From: Halocaridina rubra
Lineage: Eukaryota; Arthropoda; Malacostraca; Decapoda; Atyidae
DNA: 64,000 nt
Assembly (NCBI GenBank): GCA_037179515.1
Contig: JAXCGZ010017036.1
Span: 95,001 to 159,000, forward strand
Direction: 5' to 3'
The notes below the pieces were generated by a model, which saw nothing but the letters and a program-made list of their open reading frames with translations, ran no database searches and was not told where the DNA came from. Shown piece after piece: positions 11,461-23,777 of the stretch. The first letter of the stretch is position 1; the number at the start of each line of letters is the position of its first letter. A program made the position numbers and the translations under genes.

Positions 11461-11960
11461 AAAATAGTGGTAGTGGAGAGATAGATTTTATCTGCATTGG
11501 ATTTTGTTTTGATCCGTAATGTTGTATCAATGATATGAGTATCTTAAGATGGTTATTAACAAATTTCTCTGATACCTAATTACATTCGTGATTCAAAATC
11601 ACTACACACACACGTCCGCACTTACTTATAATCAAAATAGGAAAAAAAATCCAAAATGACGTACAGATGACCATTTTGAAAATGAAATAACCATTTGAGA
11701 GTGTCGTGTCCTCAAACCTCAAGCTCTTCTAAATTCTGTTCCATGAAGGACCCCACATATCTAATAGTGTAATCACTTGACCTTTTGAGTTTATAGAGTG
11801 CTCATAGCAAGAGGGGTGCAGGTACTGTCTCCTTCTTATACCTTTTCAAGGTTCTGACGGACAGCACCTTTGACAAACCATCCATAGGGGGGTGGTTGAG
11901 CTGGGTGGGAGCAATGCACTGTTCCATTGAATTCTGACTCTTGCACCTGTAGTATAATTA
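11461..11960. other. No recognisable gene
   Basis: Mixed sequence between LINE D and LINE C. Nothing identifiable on either strand apart from a short CA-rich patch at ~11,605. Confidence 0.5.
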
Positions 11961-11984
11961 ATTGCTGCTTGCATGCTCCATACT

Positions 11985-12357
11985 CTTCACCCTTCCTCTT
12001 CCCACGTTGTCTTCCTTCCCCCTTACCCCTTCTTCTCCTCCACCTCCTTTTCCCGTCTCTTTGCAGTTTGTAATGCCTCCTTTCTTCGAAGTCATTCTCC
12101 TCCTCTCCTTCCTCCCTCTTCGCCTTTCCCCCCTTCCTATTCATTCTCTCTCTCCTCTTCTTCCTTTCTCATTCGTAATTTTCCTCCACTTTCTCACTCG
12201 TTTTGTTTTTGCAGTCATCACCTCTCTCTTCTTTCCAGTGTCTCTCCCAGTGTTACCGATTTCAACCACAACCTCTCGCGACCGACCTAAAAAGGACCTT
12301 TCTTTGGTGAACCTGCAGTTCCCCTCATACCGCAGTTTCCCTCCCATTCACACCAGA
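11985..12357 (+). other. Pyrimidine-rich leader before LINE C ORF1
   Basis: Strongly C+T-rich plus strand, ending about 20 nt before the ORF1 ATG. It may be the 5' untranslated region of LINE C or host sequence; the element's true 5' end cannot be placed. A similar pyrimidine-rich tract follows the element's 3' end. Confidence 0.4.
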
Positions 12358-14092
12358 ATGTCCTCATCGGAAAATGTTGACCTTTCTGACCTTCCGTGTG
12401 TAAATACTGATAATTTTCCCGAAGTGTTTATATCATCTCTGGACAGAATATTCGTATATTCACGTGAGGACATCAGAAGGGAATTGGAAAAAATTAAAAA
12501 AGTCACTCTGTACAAAACAAGTCAACTTTTGCTTTCAAAGGTAGTGGAACTCTTTCCCCAACACAGTGGTAAACACATCATAAAAAAGCGAGTAAAAAAA
12601 TATATAATTACTAATATAATAATTTTTAGCGCAAGTGTCCTGAATATCTCAATGAATGGTGAACTTGACAAACTCTTTCGACCTCAAACTTCGGTTGTAA
12701 AATCCATAGAGTCTGAAAAAACACACGACCTAGGAGACCTACATCGAATGATAGAAAGTCTTGCAGATAAGGTGAAAATTTTGGAAGCAGATGCTGAAAA
12801 GATCACAGCCTTTCAACACAAGGTGGGTTTGCTAGAATCTGACATTGTCCTACTTAAAAGAGATAATTCTAGGTTGAAACTGTTATTAGAAACATCTCCA
12901 CCTCTCAATTCAGTGCTGTCACCTAACAATGATGATGTCCCTTCTATCAACAACCCTCAGGTTTTGCAAACTAGGTTTTTCTGTCTCTACTCACAATTCC
13001 TTCAGTGCATAGAGAGACGAATGTGACAGTGGTAGTGAAGAAGAGGTAGATCCAGATAAAAGTGATAGTCAACAAGACAACCTGAATACACCATCTAGCA
13101 TAAATAATCAAATCAGTAGCAGGTTACAAAATAATGATGAAACAACAGGGTCCTTCCCCACTACTCCTAACAATACAACAACAGGCACTAACCAGAACAA
13201 GATTCTTCCCAGCACAAACAACCAACCTGGTAAAGAGTTGCAAAACAGCGAAGAAGATATAGAGCCAATCTCCACTACTCCTAATAACACAGCAACTATC
13301 ACTAACCAGGACAACCAGATTACACCTTCCAGCACAAATAAGCAACCCAGCAATAGGCTGCAAAACAATGAAGAAAACGGAAAAGACAAAATAGCAGCAG
13401 CCTCTATTCTAAACGTTCCATCGAAGTCCTCTCCCCCACAGCCACAGTTGCCAAATAATGCAAGTGCAAGGGTTACAGCTCAAATATATATTCGCATTCC
13501 TGGCAACCCCTTCGAGAGAGAGATACGTAATACATTGACAAATCAAGGCATTCCTTCTGAAGAAGTCTTGATTAAGGAGCTTTCTCGCAAACCAAAATGG
13601 GTTTCCTTCGCAATAACGATATCGAAAGGATTTGAATATGTGCCTTACAAACTGAATCAATGGCCTACAGGCACAATTGTCCAGCCATTTCGTGGGGGCA
13701 AACAATGGACACAACCTGGGTATTCTACAAAATATCCCAAACTACAGTCATACCAAAATAAACAGCAAAGAGCTAATGAAACAATCCCCTATACGCGAGA
13801 CTACAGAAAGAGACACGATACAAACCTCTCTTATCGCCGTCCATGCACAAGAGACTTCTCCTGGAGTGATGGCTCTTACAACCCTAAACACTCACCTAGG
13901 CATACAAACTTTGGGAAGGCCCGATCATACCACGGCACGTACTCAAACCAGCGTTACACATCCAACGGCAGGTACAGACACCAGGATCCATGGGAAATTC
14001 CCAGAACACTCTATAATGATGAATTTCCAGCAGAATCACACAGTCGAAACTACAGCTATGACTATGGATACCACTCCTATGAAACATGGTAA
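12358..14092 (+). pseudogene. LINE C ORF1 (RNA-binding coiled-coil protein), one frameshift and one stop
   Basis: ATG at 12,358 has A at -3. The first 222 codons run to a TGA at 13,024 and include a coiled coil (RMIESLADKVKILEADAEK region). The rest lies in the next frame, open from 13,017 to the TAA at 14,090. The join needs one indel near the T-run at ~12,980 and bypass of a TAG at 13,010. The second part has two and a half tandem copies of a ~38-residue Asn/Thr/Pro-rich unit (TTPNNT, NNQP, LQN), a globular patch (AQIYIRIPGNPFERE), and a basic Arg/Tyr/His-rich tail likely to bind RNA. It overlaps the ORF2 start by 14 nt. Confidence 0.7.
13080..13385 (+). repeat. Tandem ~115-nt repeats within LINE C ORF1
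   Basis: Protein-level repeats: the series ...SSINNQ..RLQNN..., STNNQP..ELQN..., STNKQPSNRLQNNEENG alternates with TTPNNT.T.TNQ. The units have diverged at the DNA level. Confidence 0.7.
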
Positions 14093-16913
14093 GAATGTAA
14101 CATTAGTACATGTGAACGCTCAGTCCCTGCTCGCTCATTTTGAGGAAATAATAATGCTAACAAAAGACTACAACATTGACATCCTCTGTGTAAGTGAAAC
14201 TTGGCTTCCTGCTACAACTGAAAATAAATATGTGAATATCCCAGAGTTTAAAATATTTCGCAATGACCATGGCCGAGGGGGTGGGGTTTGTATTTATGTT
14301 AGAAATTATCTTAGTGCATCAGAAATAACCACAGGTTTAGAAAAAACTGAGGAGCTCGAAGATTTATGGATCACTGTGCAGTATCAGAAACTTCCATCTT
14401 TCATTGTAGGGTGTGTTTACCGTCACCCTAAAGCACCTACCAGTTCATTCAATCATCTGCTAGAAACATTCAGAAATATCTGTGTGCGTCATAAACCCAT
14501 ATACATACTTGGTGATTTTAATGATGACTTGCTCTCAGCAGATAACAAAATGAAAAGGGTGATCAACACTGTGAAGTTAACACAAATAGTGACAAAACCG
14601 ACCCGCATAACCCGTAATTCTAGGACTCTTATAGATCTGATAATAACAAATAAAGTGGAAAGTATACCCTATTGGGACGTAGTTCCCTGCCCAATTGCAG
14701 ACCACGAGCTGAACATTGCTATGCTAAACATAAACGAGCCCAAAAGGAAGCCTCTCCTCAAGACATTCCAGTGTCTAAAAAATTACTCCCCTGATATCTT
14801 TTGTGAAACATTAATCAACAACACAAATGCACTTAATAGAATTAAATACACAGATAACGTCTATTTGCAGGTTGAGATTCTAACAAAAGTCTTCCTTGAA
14901 TGCTTAGATAGTTGTGCACCCATTGTAACAAGAAAAATAACCCGCCCCTCAGCCCCCTGGCTAACTAATGACATCAAAGAGGCAATGCAAATCAGAAATC
15001 AAATACAAAAAGAGCTAAAAATGAATAGATATGATATGACTCTCCGAGAACGTTATAAAACAGAAAAGAAACGTGTCAGATCTCTCATCAGTGTAAGTAA
15101 AAAAGACTTTTACAAAAAACAATTTAATGACTCTAGACATGATACAGCAGCAACATGGAAAGTGATAAGAAGCATGATACCAAATGAAAAGAGTACCTCA
15201 GAATGTTATGAAAATATTACGGAGTTGAAAGACAAAGCAGAAAACTTTAATAACTATTTTGCTAACGTTGGCAAAAATACATATGAAAAAACTCAAGAAA
15301 ACATCAACTCAGTGAATATGAGTAATTGCTTAAATGACAATTCTTCCAATGTAAACACAAGAGAGTACTTCAAGATAAATCCTATCGATTGTGCTACCCT
15401 AATTCTTACCATAAAGAGCCTAAGAAACTCTGGCTCTTATGGTTCAGATGGTATACCATTTCAGTTCATCAAAGACGCTCTACCCATGATTGCATCTTAT
15501 ATTCTAACTATTATGAACACTTCCATTGTCACTAAAAAGTTTCCTGACTCTTGGAAAATATCACATGTAATACCTCTGCATATAAAGGGGGACAGAGATG
15601 ATGTGACAAACTATCGTCCCATTTCCCTGCTACCCATGTTCTCTAAAATATTAGAAAAAATTGTTGCATGCCAACTTATGTCATATTTAGAATCAAATAG
15701 ACTATTAAGTATTAACCAACATGGTTTCAGACCGAAACTTTCGACGGAAACTGCACTGCTTAAAGTTGCGAATAGTATATATAATAATATAGATATGAAA
15801 AAAATATCTATTCTTGTATTATTAGACTTATCAAAAGCCTTCGACAGTGTAAACCATGAAATTCTTTTAAGTAAATGTATTAAATTAAATATTGATCCTA
15901 GCTGGTTTAGCGAGTATCTATCTAATCGTAAACAGTCCATACGTCTTAACAACATTATCTCTGTGCCAAAAAATGTATCATTTGGTGTTCCACAGGGATC
16001 AGTACTTGGTCCTATCCTCTTCTCCATTTACGTAAATGATCTATCTTCTTTCATTTCTGACTGTCTAGTCGTACAATATGCAGATGACACTCAATTACTC
16101 CTTAGTGGTGATATTAATAATCTCCCAGAGCTAACTTTAAGAGCAGAAAACACTCTGTCAAAAATTAAAACCTATTTCCAAGAAATTGGGCTGTTAATTA
16201 ACGAAAGTAAAACACAGTGCATATTTATTGGTTCAAGGTTCCACATAGCACAAATTCCAGAAAACACAACAATTAATTTTTGCGACAATATTATCACACC
16301 TAGCAAAACAGTCAAAAACCTAGGAATTCACTTTGATAACCACATGTTGTTTGATTCCCACATAGATAAAGTATGCAAAAAGGTTACAGGAACATTAATG
16401 TACTTATCACGTATAAAAGACAATTTTGAGACTACCACTCGAATAACTGTTGTTGAATCTCTAGCCCTAAGTCACATTAATTACTGCACAACTGTTTGGG
16501 GAGCTACCACTAAGACTCAGATAAACAGAATACAGAAGCTTATTAATTTTGCAGCTCGAGTTGCCCTGGGAGGAATAAGAAAATCTGACCACATCACACC
16601 AGCTCTCAATAAACTTGGGTGGCTGCGGGCAGAAAATAAGGTCGCTTATGCTATTTATGTTTTTGTATTCAAAATTTTGGACCATCATTATCCTAGCTTG
16701 CTATTTGATTTAAAAACAGTCAGGGATATAAGGGGAACCGACACAAGACAGAGCAGTGAGCTCTATATTCACAGAACAAACACAGAAGCAGGTTCAAAGA
16801 TGATCACTATCAAAGGGCCAACACTCTGGAATAATATTCCAGAGCATCTTAAAAATGCATCCTCCTTCACAGCTTTCAAAGGTAAACTATATAATTTTCT
16901 TTTGGACAAATAG
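14079..16913 (+). CDS. LINE C ORF2: endonuclease-reverse transcriptase, intact frame
   Basis: 944 codons with no stop. I place the start at the ATG at 14,079 because it overlaps the ORF1 stop (ATG...TAA within 14 nt) and lies just before the endonuclease domain; the frame is open further upstream. Endonuclease motifs are VNAQS (~residue 11), SETWL (~38), ILGDFNDDLL (~144) and ADHEL (~207, the catalytic DH). Reverse transcriptase motifs are NYRPISLLPMFSKILEK (~515), LLDLSKAFDSVNH (~581), FGVPQGSVLGPILFS (~634) and QYADDTQLL (~665). A helical C-terminal domain follows. The enzyme nicks DNA and copies its own RNA at the nick (target-primed reverse transcription). All catalytic residues I can see are present, but ORF1 is damaged, so this copy is probably not autonomous. 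Confidence 0.85.
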   Translation: MKHGKNVTLVHVNAQSLLAHFEEIIMLTKDYNIDILCVSETWLPATTENKYVNIPEFKIFRNDHGRGGGVCIYVRNYLSASEITTGLEKTEELEDLWITVQYQKLPSFIVGCVYRHPKAPTSSFNHLLETFRNICVRHKPIYILGDFNDDLLSADNKMKRVINTVKLTQIVTKPTRITRNSRTLIDLIITNKVESIPYWDVVPCPIADHELNIAMLNINEPKRKPLLKTFQCLKNYSPDIFCETLINNTNALNRIKYTDNVYLQVEILTKVFLECLDSCAPIVTRKITRPSAPWLTNDIKEAMQIRNQIQKELKMNRYDMTLRERYKTEKKRVRSLISVSKKDFYKKQFNDSRHDTAATWKVIRSMIPNEKSTSECYENITELKDKAENFNNYFANVGKNTYEKTQENINSVNMSNCLNDNSSNVNTREYFKINPIDCATLILTIKSLRNSGSYGSDGIPFQFIKDALPMIASYILTIMNTSIVTKKFPDSWKISHVIPLHIKGDRDDVTNYRPISLLPMFSKILEKIVACQLMSYLESNRLLSINQHGFRPKLSTETALLKVANSIYNNIDMKKISILVLLDLSKAFDSVNHEILLSKCIKLNIDPSWFSEYLSNRKQSIRLNNIISVPKNVSFGVPQGSVLGPILFSIYVNDLSSFISDCLVVQYADDTQLLLSGDINNLPELTLRAENTLSKIKTYFQEIGLLINESKTQCIFIGSRFHIAQIPENTTINFCDNIITPSKTVKNLGIHFDNHMLFDSHIDKVCKKVTGTLMYLSRIKDNFETTTRITVVESLALSHINYCTTVWGATTKTQINRIQKLINFAARVALGGIRKSDHITPALNKLGWLRAENKVAYAIYVFVFKILDHHYPSLLFDLKTVRDIRGTDTRQSSELYIHRTNTEAGSKMITIKGPTLWNNIPEHLKNASSFTAFKGKLYNFLLDK

Positions 16914-17179
16914 TTGCTGCTCATTAAGAAGGAATTATTCTCATTGTAAGGAAACAAATATGGAAATGATGCCGATAATAACGATACTGTATCTAGTGGC
17001 ATACTTACTACTTTATTATTAACATTATTGTAACATTTTTATTACAGCATTATTATTTTCTCTGAAAGCTACATTTAATTTAACTATATGTATAACCCTC
17101 TTATTTATTAGTTTAATTGCATGTCTACTTATAAGTTACTATTAATGTTGAAGAACCATTGTACAAAATGAAAATAAAT

Positions 17180-17204
17180 GTTTGTTTGTTTGTTTGTTTG
17201 TTTT
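17180..17204. repeat. (TTTG)n tail of LINE C
   Basis: Six TTTG/GTTT units directly after GAAAATAAATG. Same tail as the second LINE C copy at 37,448. Confidence 0.9.
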
Positions 17205-18357
<1,153 letters not shown>

Positions 18358-18382
18358 ATGCTAATTAATTAATATACAAGTG

Positions 18383-18402
18383 TACACACACACACACACA
18401 TA
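18383..18402. repeat. (AC)n at the 5' junction of LINE A copy A1
   Basis: Ten AC units directly joined to LINE A coding sequence (TACGGCTCTG). Confidence 0.95.
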
Positions 18403-19685
18403 CGGCTCTGAACTATAGACCAGTTTCCTTGACCAGCATAGTTTGCAAACTTATGGAGAAACTACTAAGGAAACATATCTCTCTTCACTTGGAATCCTTC
18501 AACTTTTTGTCAGTGAGGCAACATGGCTTCAGAGAAGGAAGATCAACAGTAACAAACTTATTAGAATTTTATGATGAGGTAAGCCAAATCTTACAGGAAA
18601 GAGAGGGCTGGGCAGATTGCATATTCCTAGACTTCCAGAAAGCGTTTGACACTGTTCCACATGGGAGACTTATTAGGAAGCTGCAATCAATGGCTAGAAT
18701 AGGTGGAAATGTCTTGGAATGGATAAAAACTTACTTAGAAGGAAGGGAACAGAGGGTTAGAGTAAGACACTCAGTGTCGGAATGGAGAAGAGTTAGTAGT
18801 GGAGTTCCACAGGGTTCAGTTTTAGGGCCACTTTTGTTCCTTGTATATGTAAATGACCTACCAGAGTCTGTAAATTCATTCATGAATATGTTTGCAGATG
18901 ATGCAAAGATTGTGAAGAAAGTAAAAAACGAGAACAATGGTAGAGAACTTCAGGAGGATCTAAATAATCTGCATGAGTGGTCAGAAAAGTGGCTAATGAA
19001 ATTCAATACCTCAAAATGTAAGGTAATGATAATGGGTACAAGTGCAAGAAGGCCCAAGCTTGACTACTCGGTGGCTGGAGTACAACTTCAAGAGACAGAA
19101 AATGAGAGAGATCTAGGAGTAAACATACTGGCAGATTTGTCTCCAGAAATACATATAAATGGCGTAGTAAGGGCAGCATATGCATTCTTATCAAATGTAA
19201 GGGTAGCCTTCAGGCACATGGACAAGGAAATGTTCAGAAATATTTATGTAACCTATGTGAGGCCAAAACTGGAATATGCAGCCCCCTTTTGGAATCCGCA
19301 CTTGAAAAAGCACATAGCTAAGCTTGAAAAAGTTCAAAGACATGCCACGAAACTGGTGCCAGAAATACGCAATCTCGGTTATGATGAGAGGCTGAGGGAA
19401 TTAGACTTGCCATCACTCGAAGCTAGAAGAGTAAGGGGGGATATGGTGACAGTCTTTAAATTCCTTCATGGTTATGATAGAGTGGATAGGGATCGATATT
19501 TCGATATGGCTGGCTCTAGAACTAGAGGTCATAGTTTGAAGCTTCGTAAGAAAACTTGTTTGCAGGATGTAAGGAAATACTTTTTCAGTGTAAGAGTAGT
19601 TGATAATTGGAAGTCGCTAAGCGAGGAGGTAGTTAATGCTATCTCAATCCATAGTTTTAAGGACAGGTATGATAAGTATCACTAA
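18402..19685 (+). pseudogene. LINE A1 ORF2 fragment (reverse transcriptase and C-terminus)
   Basis: Open in one frame from the truncation point (TALNYRPVSLTSIVCK) to a TAA at 19,683. Reverse transcriptase motifs are FLDFQKAFDTVPHGRL, SSGVPQGSVLGPLLF and MFADDAKIV with both aspartates. A C-terminal part follows with VTYVRPKLEYAAPFWN, KLEKVQRHATKLVPEI and ARRVRGDMVTVFKFLH. The endonuclease and ORF1 are missing, so it cannot act alone. No internal stop was seen. Confidence 0.85.
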
Positions 19686-19773
19686 GTCTAAAAATGGAAC
19701 CGATCAGGAGACGGGAAGATACGAGCTTTGGGCTCTTTCCCGTAAACACAATTAGGTAATCACAATTAGGTAA

Positions 19774-19774
<1 letters not shown>
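18402..19774 (+). mobile_element. LINE family A, copy A1 (5'-truncated)
   Basis: Begins inside the reverse transcriptase domain directly after (AC)n and ends with two CACAATTAGGTAAT units that run into (CA)n. It is 95-99 percent identical by eye to the other family A copies. The family looks CR1/Jockey-superfamily-like; the clade is not settled. Confidence 0.9.

Positions 19775-19838
<64 letters not shown>
19774..19838. repeat. (CA)n between LINE A copies A1 and A2
   Basis: About 32 CA units. The 3' tail of A1 merges into its left side and the truncated 5' end of A2 (CAAATAAGATC) starts at its right side. Confidence 0.97.
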
Positions 19839-19839
<1 letters not shown>

Positions 19840-19840
<1 letters not shown>

Positions 19841-20748
19841 TAAGATCTTTGGAGGAAGCAAATAAAGCACAAGGGCAGGAGAGAAAGGAACTAGAAAAAA
19901 GAATAAAGAAGCTGGAAGGGGAAAAGAGTCAACTAGAATCTAGAATTTCTAAACAAGAAGATAAAAACAAACAGCTGAATGACAACCTAAAGGAATTAGA
20001 TGTTAATTCACTGCTCTCTTCTGAGAGAGACGAGATTGCTGCTTGGAATGTCCAGATTAAGGAAAACATTGAACAGTTCAGAAAAGAGTTCCAGGAGCTG
20101 AATATGGAAAATGATGCCATGAAAACTTCCTTTGCTGATGCACTAAAGGGGAATGTGGCAGTAAAAGAGGCTGTAAAGGTGGTGGCACTGGAAAACATAC
20201 AAACAGTTGACTATAAAGAGACAGTAATCGAAAAAATGAAAGACTTTGTGATGGAAAGGGCAAACCCACTCATCAGACAGGCACTTGATAAGGAGAAGAC
20301 AGTGGTAATCTCAGGCATAAGTGAATCCTAGGAGCCAACATGGCAGGGGAGACTTGAAGAAAATAAAGCTAGGGTTGTAGACCTGATAAAAAAGCTTGGA
20401 GTAGTTTGTGGTCCTGAGGATATTGTAAACATACACCAACTAGGTAAATATTCGAGGGAAGGAAAGCCGAGACCAACAAAAGTAACCTTTGAGAGAGGGG
20501 AAACATGTAGGGAAATATTGTTGAGAAAAAAAAGTCTAAAAGACCTTCAAGAATTCAAAGAAGTGTTCATTAAACGATACAGAACACAGGAAGAGATGGG
20601 AAAGATCAAAAACTTGTTGCAAGAGGCAAGAAGGTTAAATGATGAAAGAAATGAAGAAGAGAAGAAAAAGTTTTGTTACAGAGTTCTTCCAGACAAAGGG
20701 GAGATAAAGAAGATAATGACAGAAGATCAGGGGATGGGGCCTCATTAA
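19840..20748 (+). pseudogene. LINE A2 ORF1, coiled coil plus RNA-binding part, amber stop
   Basis: The coiled coil (LEEANKAQGQERKELEKRI onward) is followed by an RRM-like region (VVISGISES, then VNIHQLGKYSREGK, TKVTFERGETCREILL) and a basic tail (LQEARRLNDERNEEEKKK), the order seen in L1-type ORF1 proteins. The N-terminus is lost at the truncation. The codon at 20,329 is TAG where copy A3 has CAG. ORF1 normally coats the LINE RNA and acts as a chaperone. Confidence 0.8.
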
Positions 20749-23562
20749 GATTGTTATACACAAATGCTGATGGATTAGCTGGTAAGGCAGTAGAATTAAA
20801 AGATAGGATTCACAACAGTAAGGCAGATATAGTAGCAATTACAGAGACTAAGTTGAGTGAAGACATAAACAGTGTCACAGTTTTTCCTAAGGGCTTCAGA
20901 ATACTAAGGGTTGAAAGATCTGAGAGGACTGGTGGAGGGATAGCACTGCTCATAAGTGAAAGGATTCAAGTTGAAGAAATAAACTTGGCTATAGAAAGTG
21001 AGTTCAAGGAATTTCTTGTTGCTCGCATAAATGCTGGGTCAGAGAGCATTATAATAACTGTTGTATACAACCCACCAAGGAACCAAAATAGGCTTGAAGT
21101 TTATGAGGAAAGTCATATAGGTACTATTGAAGTCATAAACTCAGTTGTTAACATGGCACGGGAAAAAAATGTAGGATTTTGATTATGGGAGATTTTAATC
21201 ATAAAGAGATAGATTGGATAAATCTTGACCCACACAGTGGTGAGGACTCATTCGGGGCAAGATTCCTAGATTGCTTACAAGGGAATTTCCTACACCAACA
21301 TGTAATGGAACCAGCAAGGGCCAGGGGTGGGGATGAGCCATCACTACTTGATCTAGTGTTCACAGATAATGTGTTGGATATTGAAAATATTGAGTATGAA
21401 CCACCAATTGGAAAGAGTGACCACTGTGTGTTGTTGATGGAGTATATCATTGAAGATATTCTTCCTGAGAGTAGAGGCACTGAGGACATGAGGAGGAACT
21501 ATCCGAAAGGAGATTACATCAAAATGAATGAGCTTTTTGCAGTTATTGATGGGAGAACCTTATTTTACAACAAATCTGTACAAGAAATGCGTGACATCTT
21601 TTGTGAGAAATATGGGAAGATAGTAGATTGCTGCATACCTGTCACCAAAGTAGGTGTAATTCATGCCAGAGAGAAATGGTTCGATAATGGGTGTAAAAGA
21701 GCTAAGGAGTGGAGAGACAAATGCTGGAAAAGGTATAGGAGGAGAAAAAACATAAATGCCTGGCAAACCTACAAAAGAGCAAGAAATGACTACCTAAGTA
21801 AAAGGAGAGAGACTATGAGAGGGACATCACCAGGAAGGCTAAAGAAAATCCCAAGCTTTTCCACAGCTTTATCAGAGGAAAACTGAAGGTAAAAGAACAG
21901 GTTTTAAGGCCAAAGACAGCGGATGGAAGCATCACTGAGACGGATGAAGAGATCTGCAAAGATTTGAACAAGGAGTTTCAGTCAGTATTTACAGTAGAAA
22001 ATACCCCACCCCCTCAGATTGCAGTGATAGAAGCTCAAGGGCCGGTATTAGAGAACATCAACCTTACAGCCACAGAGGTATGCAAAGCGCTGATGGATTT
22101 AGATGTTCATAAAGCTACAGGTCCTGATGACATATCCCCTCATGTGCTTAAAAAATGCGCAAACACAATATCAGTGGCACTAAGTATCATATTTAAGGAG
22201 TCACTGGAGTCGGGGGAGATTCCAAGATGCTGGAAACAAGCAAATGTGATACCTATCTTCAAAAAGGGAAGGAGGGATACTGCTCTGAACTATAGGCCAG
22301 TTTCCTTGACCAGCATAGTTTGCAAAGTTATGGAGAAACTACTAAGGAAACATATCTCTCTTCACTTGGAATCCTTCAACTTTTTGTCAGTGAGGCAACA
22401 TGGCTTCAGAGAAGGTAGATCAACAGTAACAAACTTATTAGAATTTTATGATGAGGTAAGCCAAATCTTACAGGAAAGAGAGGGCTGAGCAGATTGCATA
22501 TTCCTAGACTTCCAGAAAGCGTTTGACACTGTTCCACATGGGAGACTTATTAGGAAGCTGCAATCAATGGCTAGAATATGTGGAAATGTTTTGGAATGGA
22601 TAAAAACTTACTTAGAAGGAAGGGAACAGAGGGTTAGAGTAAGACACTCAGTGTCTGAATGGAGAAGAGTTAGTAGTGGAGTTCCACAGGGTTCAGTTTT
22701 AGGGCCACTTTTGTTCCTTGTATATGTAAATGACCTACCAGAGTCTGTAAATTCATTCATGAATATGTTTGCAGATGATGCAAAGATTGTGAAGAAAGTA
22801 AAAAACGAGAACAATGGTAGAGAACTTCAGGAGGATCTAAATAATCTGCATGAGAGGTCAGAAAAGTGGCTAATGAAATTCAATACTTCAAAATGTAAGG
22901 TAATGAGAATGGGTACAAGTGCAAGAAGACCCAAGCTTGACTACTCGGTGGCTGGAGTACAACTTCAAGAGACAGAAAATGAGAGAGATCTAGGAGTAAA
23001 CATACTGGCAGATTTGTCTCCAGAAATACATATAAATGGCATAGTAAGGGCAGCATATGCATTCTTATCAAATGTAAGGGTAGCCTTCAGGCACATGGAC
23101 AAGGAAATGTTCAGAAATATTTATGTAACCTATGTGAGGCCAAAACTCGAATATGCAGCCCCCTTTTGGAATCCGCACTTGAAAAAGCACATAGCTAAGC
23201 TTGAAAAAGTTCAAAGACATGCCACAAAACTGGTGCCAGAAATACGCAATCTCAGTTATGATGAGAGGCTGAGGGAATTAGACTTACCATCACTTGAAGC
23301 TAGAAGAGTGAGGGGGGATATGGTGACAGTCTTTAAATTCCTTCATGGTTATGATAGAGTGGATAGGGATCGATATTTTGATATGGCTGGCTCTAGAACT
23401 AGAGGTCATAGTTTGAAGGTTCGTAAGAAAACTTCTTTGCAGGATGTAAGGAAATACTTTTTCAGTGTAAGAGTAGTTGATAATTGGAATTGGCTAAGCG
23501 AGGAGGTAGTTAATGCTATCTCAATCCATAGTTTTAAGGACAGGTATGATAAGTATCACTAA
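20671..23562 (+). pseudogene. LINE A2 ORF2 (endonuclease-reverse transcriptase), multiple lesions
   Basis: Endonuclease start LRLLYTNADGLAGKAVE at ~20,745, then ITETKLSED, TGGGIALLISERIQVEE and VYNPPRNQ. An A-run indel near 21,167 shifts the frame. IMGDFNHKEIDWINLDP (21,182) and GKSDHCVLLMEYI follow. A 10-nt deletion at ~21,808 (relative to A3) shifts it again. A TGA at 22,486 replaces TGG in REGWADC. Reverse transcriptase motifs GVPQGSVLGP and FADD follow to a TAA at 23,560. Confidence 0.85.
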
Positions 23563-23644
23563 GTCTAAAATGGAAGCGATCAGGAGACGGGAAGATACGA
23601 ACTTTGGGCTCTTTCCCGTAAACACAATTAGTTAATCACACACA

Positions 23645-23739
23645 TCACTAAGTATAAAATGGAACCGATCAGGAGACGGGAAGATACGAGCTTTGGGCTC
23701 TTTCCCGTAAACACAATTAGGTAATCATAATTTGGTAAT

Positions 23740-23741
<2 letters not shown>
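23645..23741 (+). mobile_element. LINE family A, ~97-nt 3' stump (A2b)
   Basis: A second copy of the last ORF2 codons and 3' untranslated region (TCACTAAGTATAAAATGG to TAATTTGGTAATC) sits right after the 3' end of A2, separated only by CACACACA. It is followed by (CA)n. Read as an independent, extremely truncated insertion into the CA tract. Confidence 0.75.

Positions 23742-23776
<35 letters not shown>
23742..23776. repeat. (CA)n between A2b and A3
   Basis: About 17 CA units, joined on both sides to LINE A sequence. Confidence 0.97.

Positions 23777-23777
<1 letters not shown>

Larger units (their letters stand above)
12358..17204 (+). mobile_element. LINE family C, long copy (CR1/L2-like) with (TTTG)n tail
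   Basis: Two-ORF non-LTR retrotransposon. It has a nucleic-acid-binding ORF1 with coiled coil, an ORF2 with endonuclease and reverse transcriptase, about 270 nt of 3' untranslated sequence, and a terminal GAAATAAATG(TTTG)n. A second, worn copy at 36,244-37,472 ends in the same way. Short tandem 3' tails instead of poly(A) are typical of the CR1/L2 group, and the reverse transcriptase fits that group. Exact clade needs a tree. Confidence 0.85.
19838..23637 (+). mobile_element. LINE family A, copy A2
   Basis: Starts inside ORF1 directly at (CA)n and carries the rest of ORF1, ORF2 and the 3' end (CACAATTAGTTAATCACACACA). Several lesions show it is dead. Confidence 0.9.

Noticed and set aside
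11962..12357. N-terminal extension of LINE C ORF1 upstream of 12,358
   Set aside because: The frame is open but encodes low-complexity Pro/Ser/Leu from a pyrimidine tract. The ATG at 12,358 begins complex sequence with a good context.
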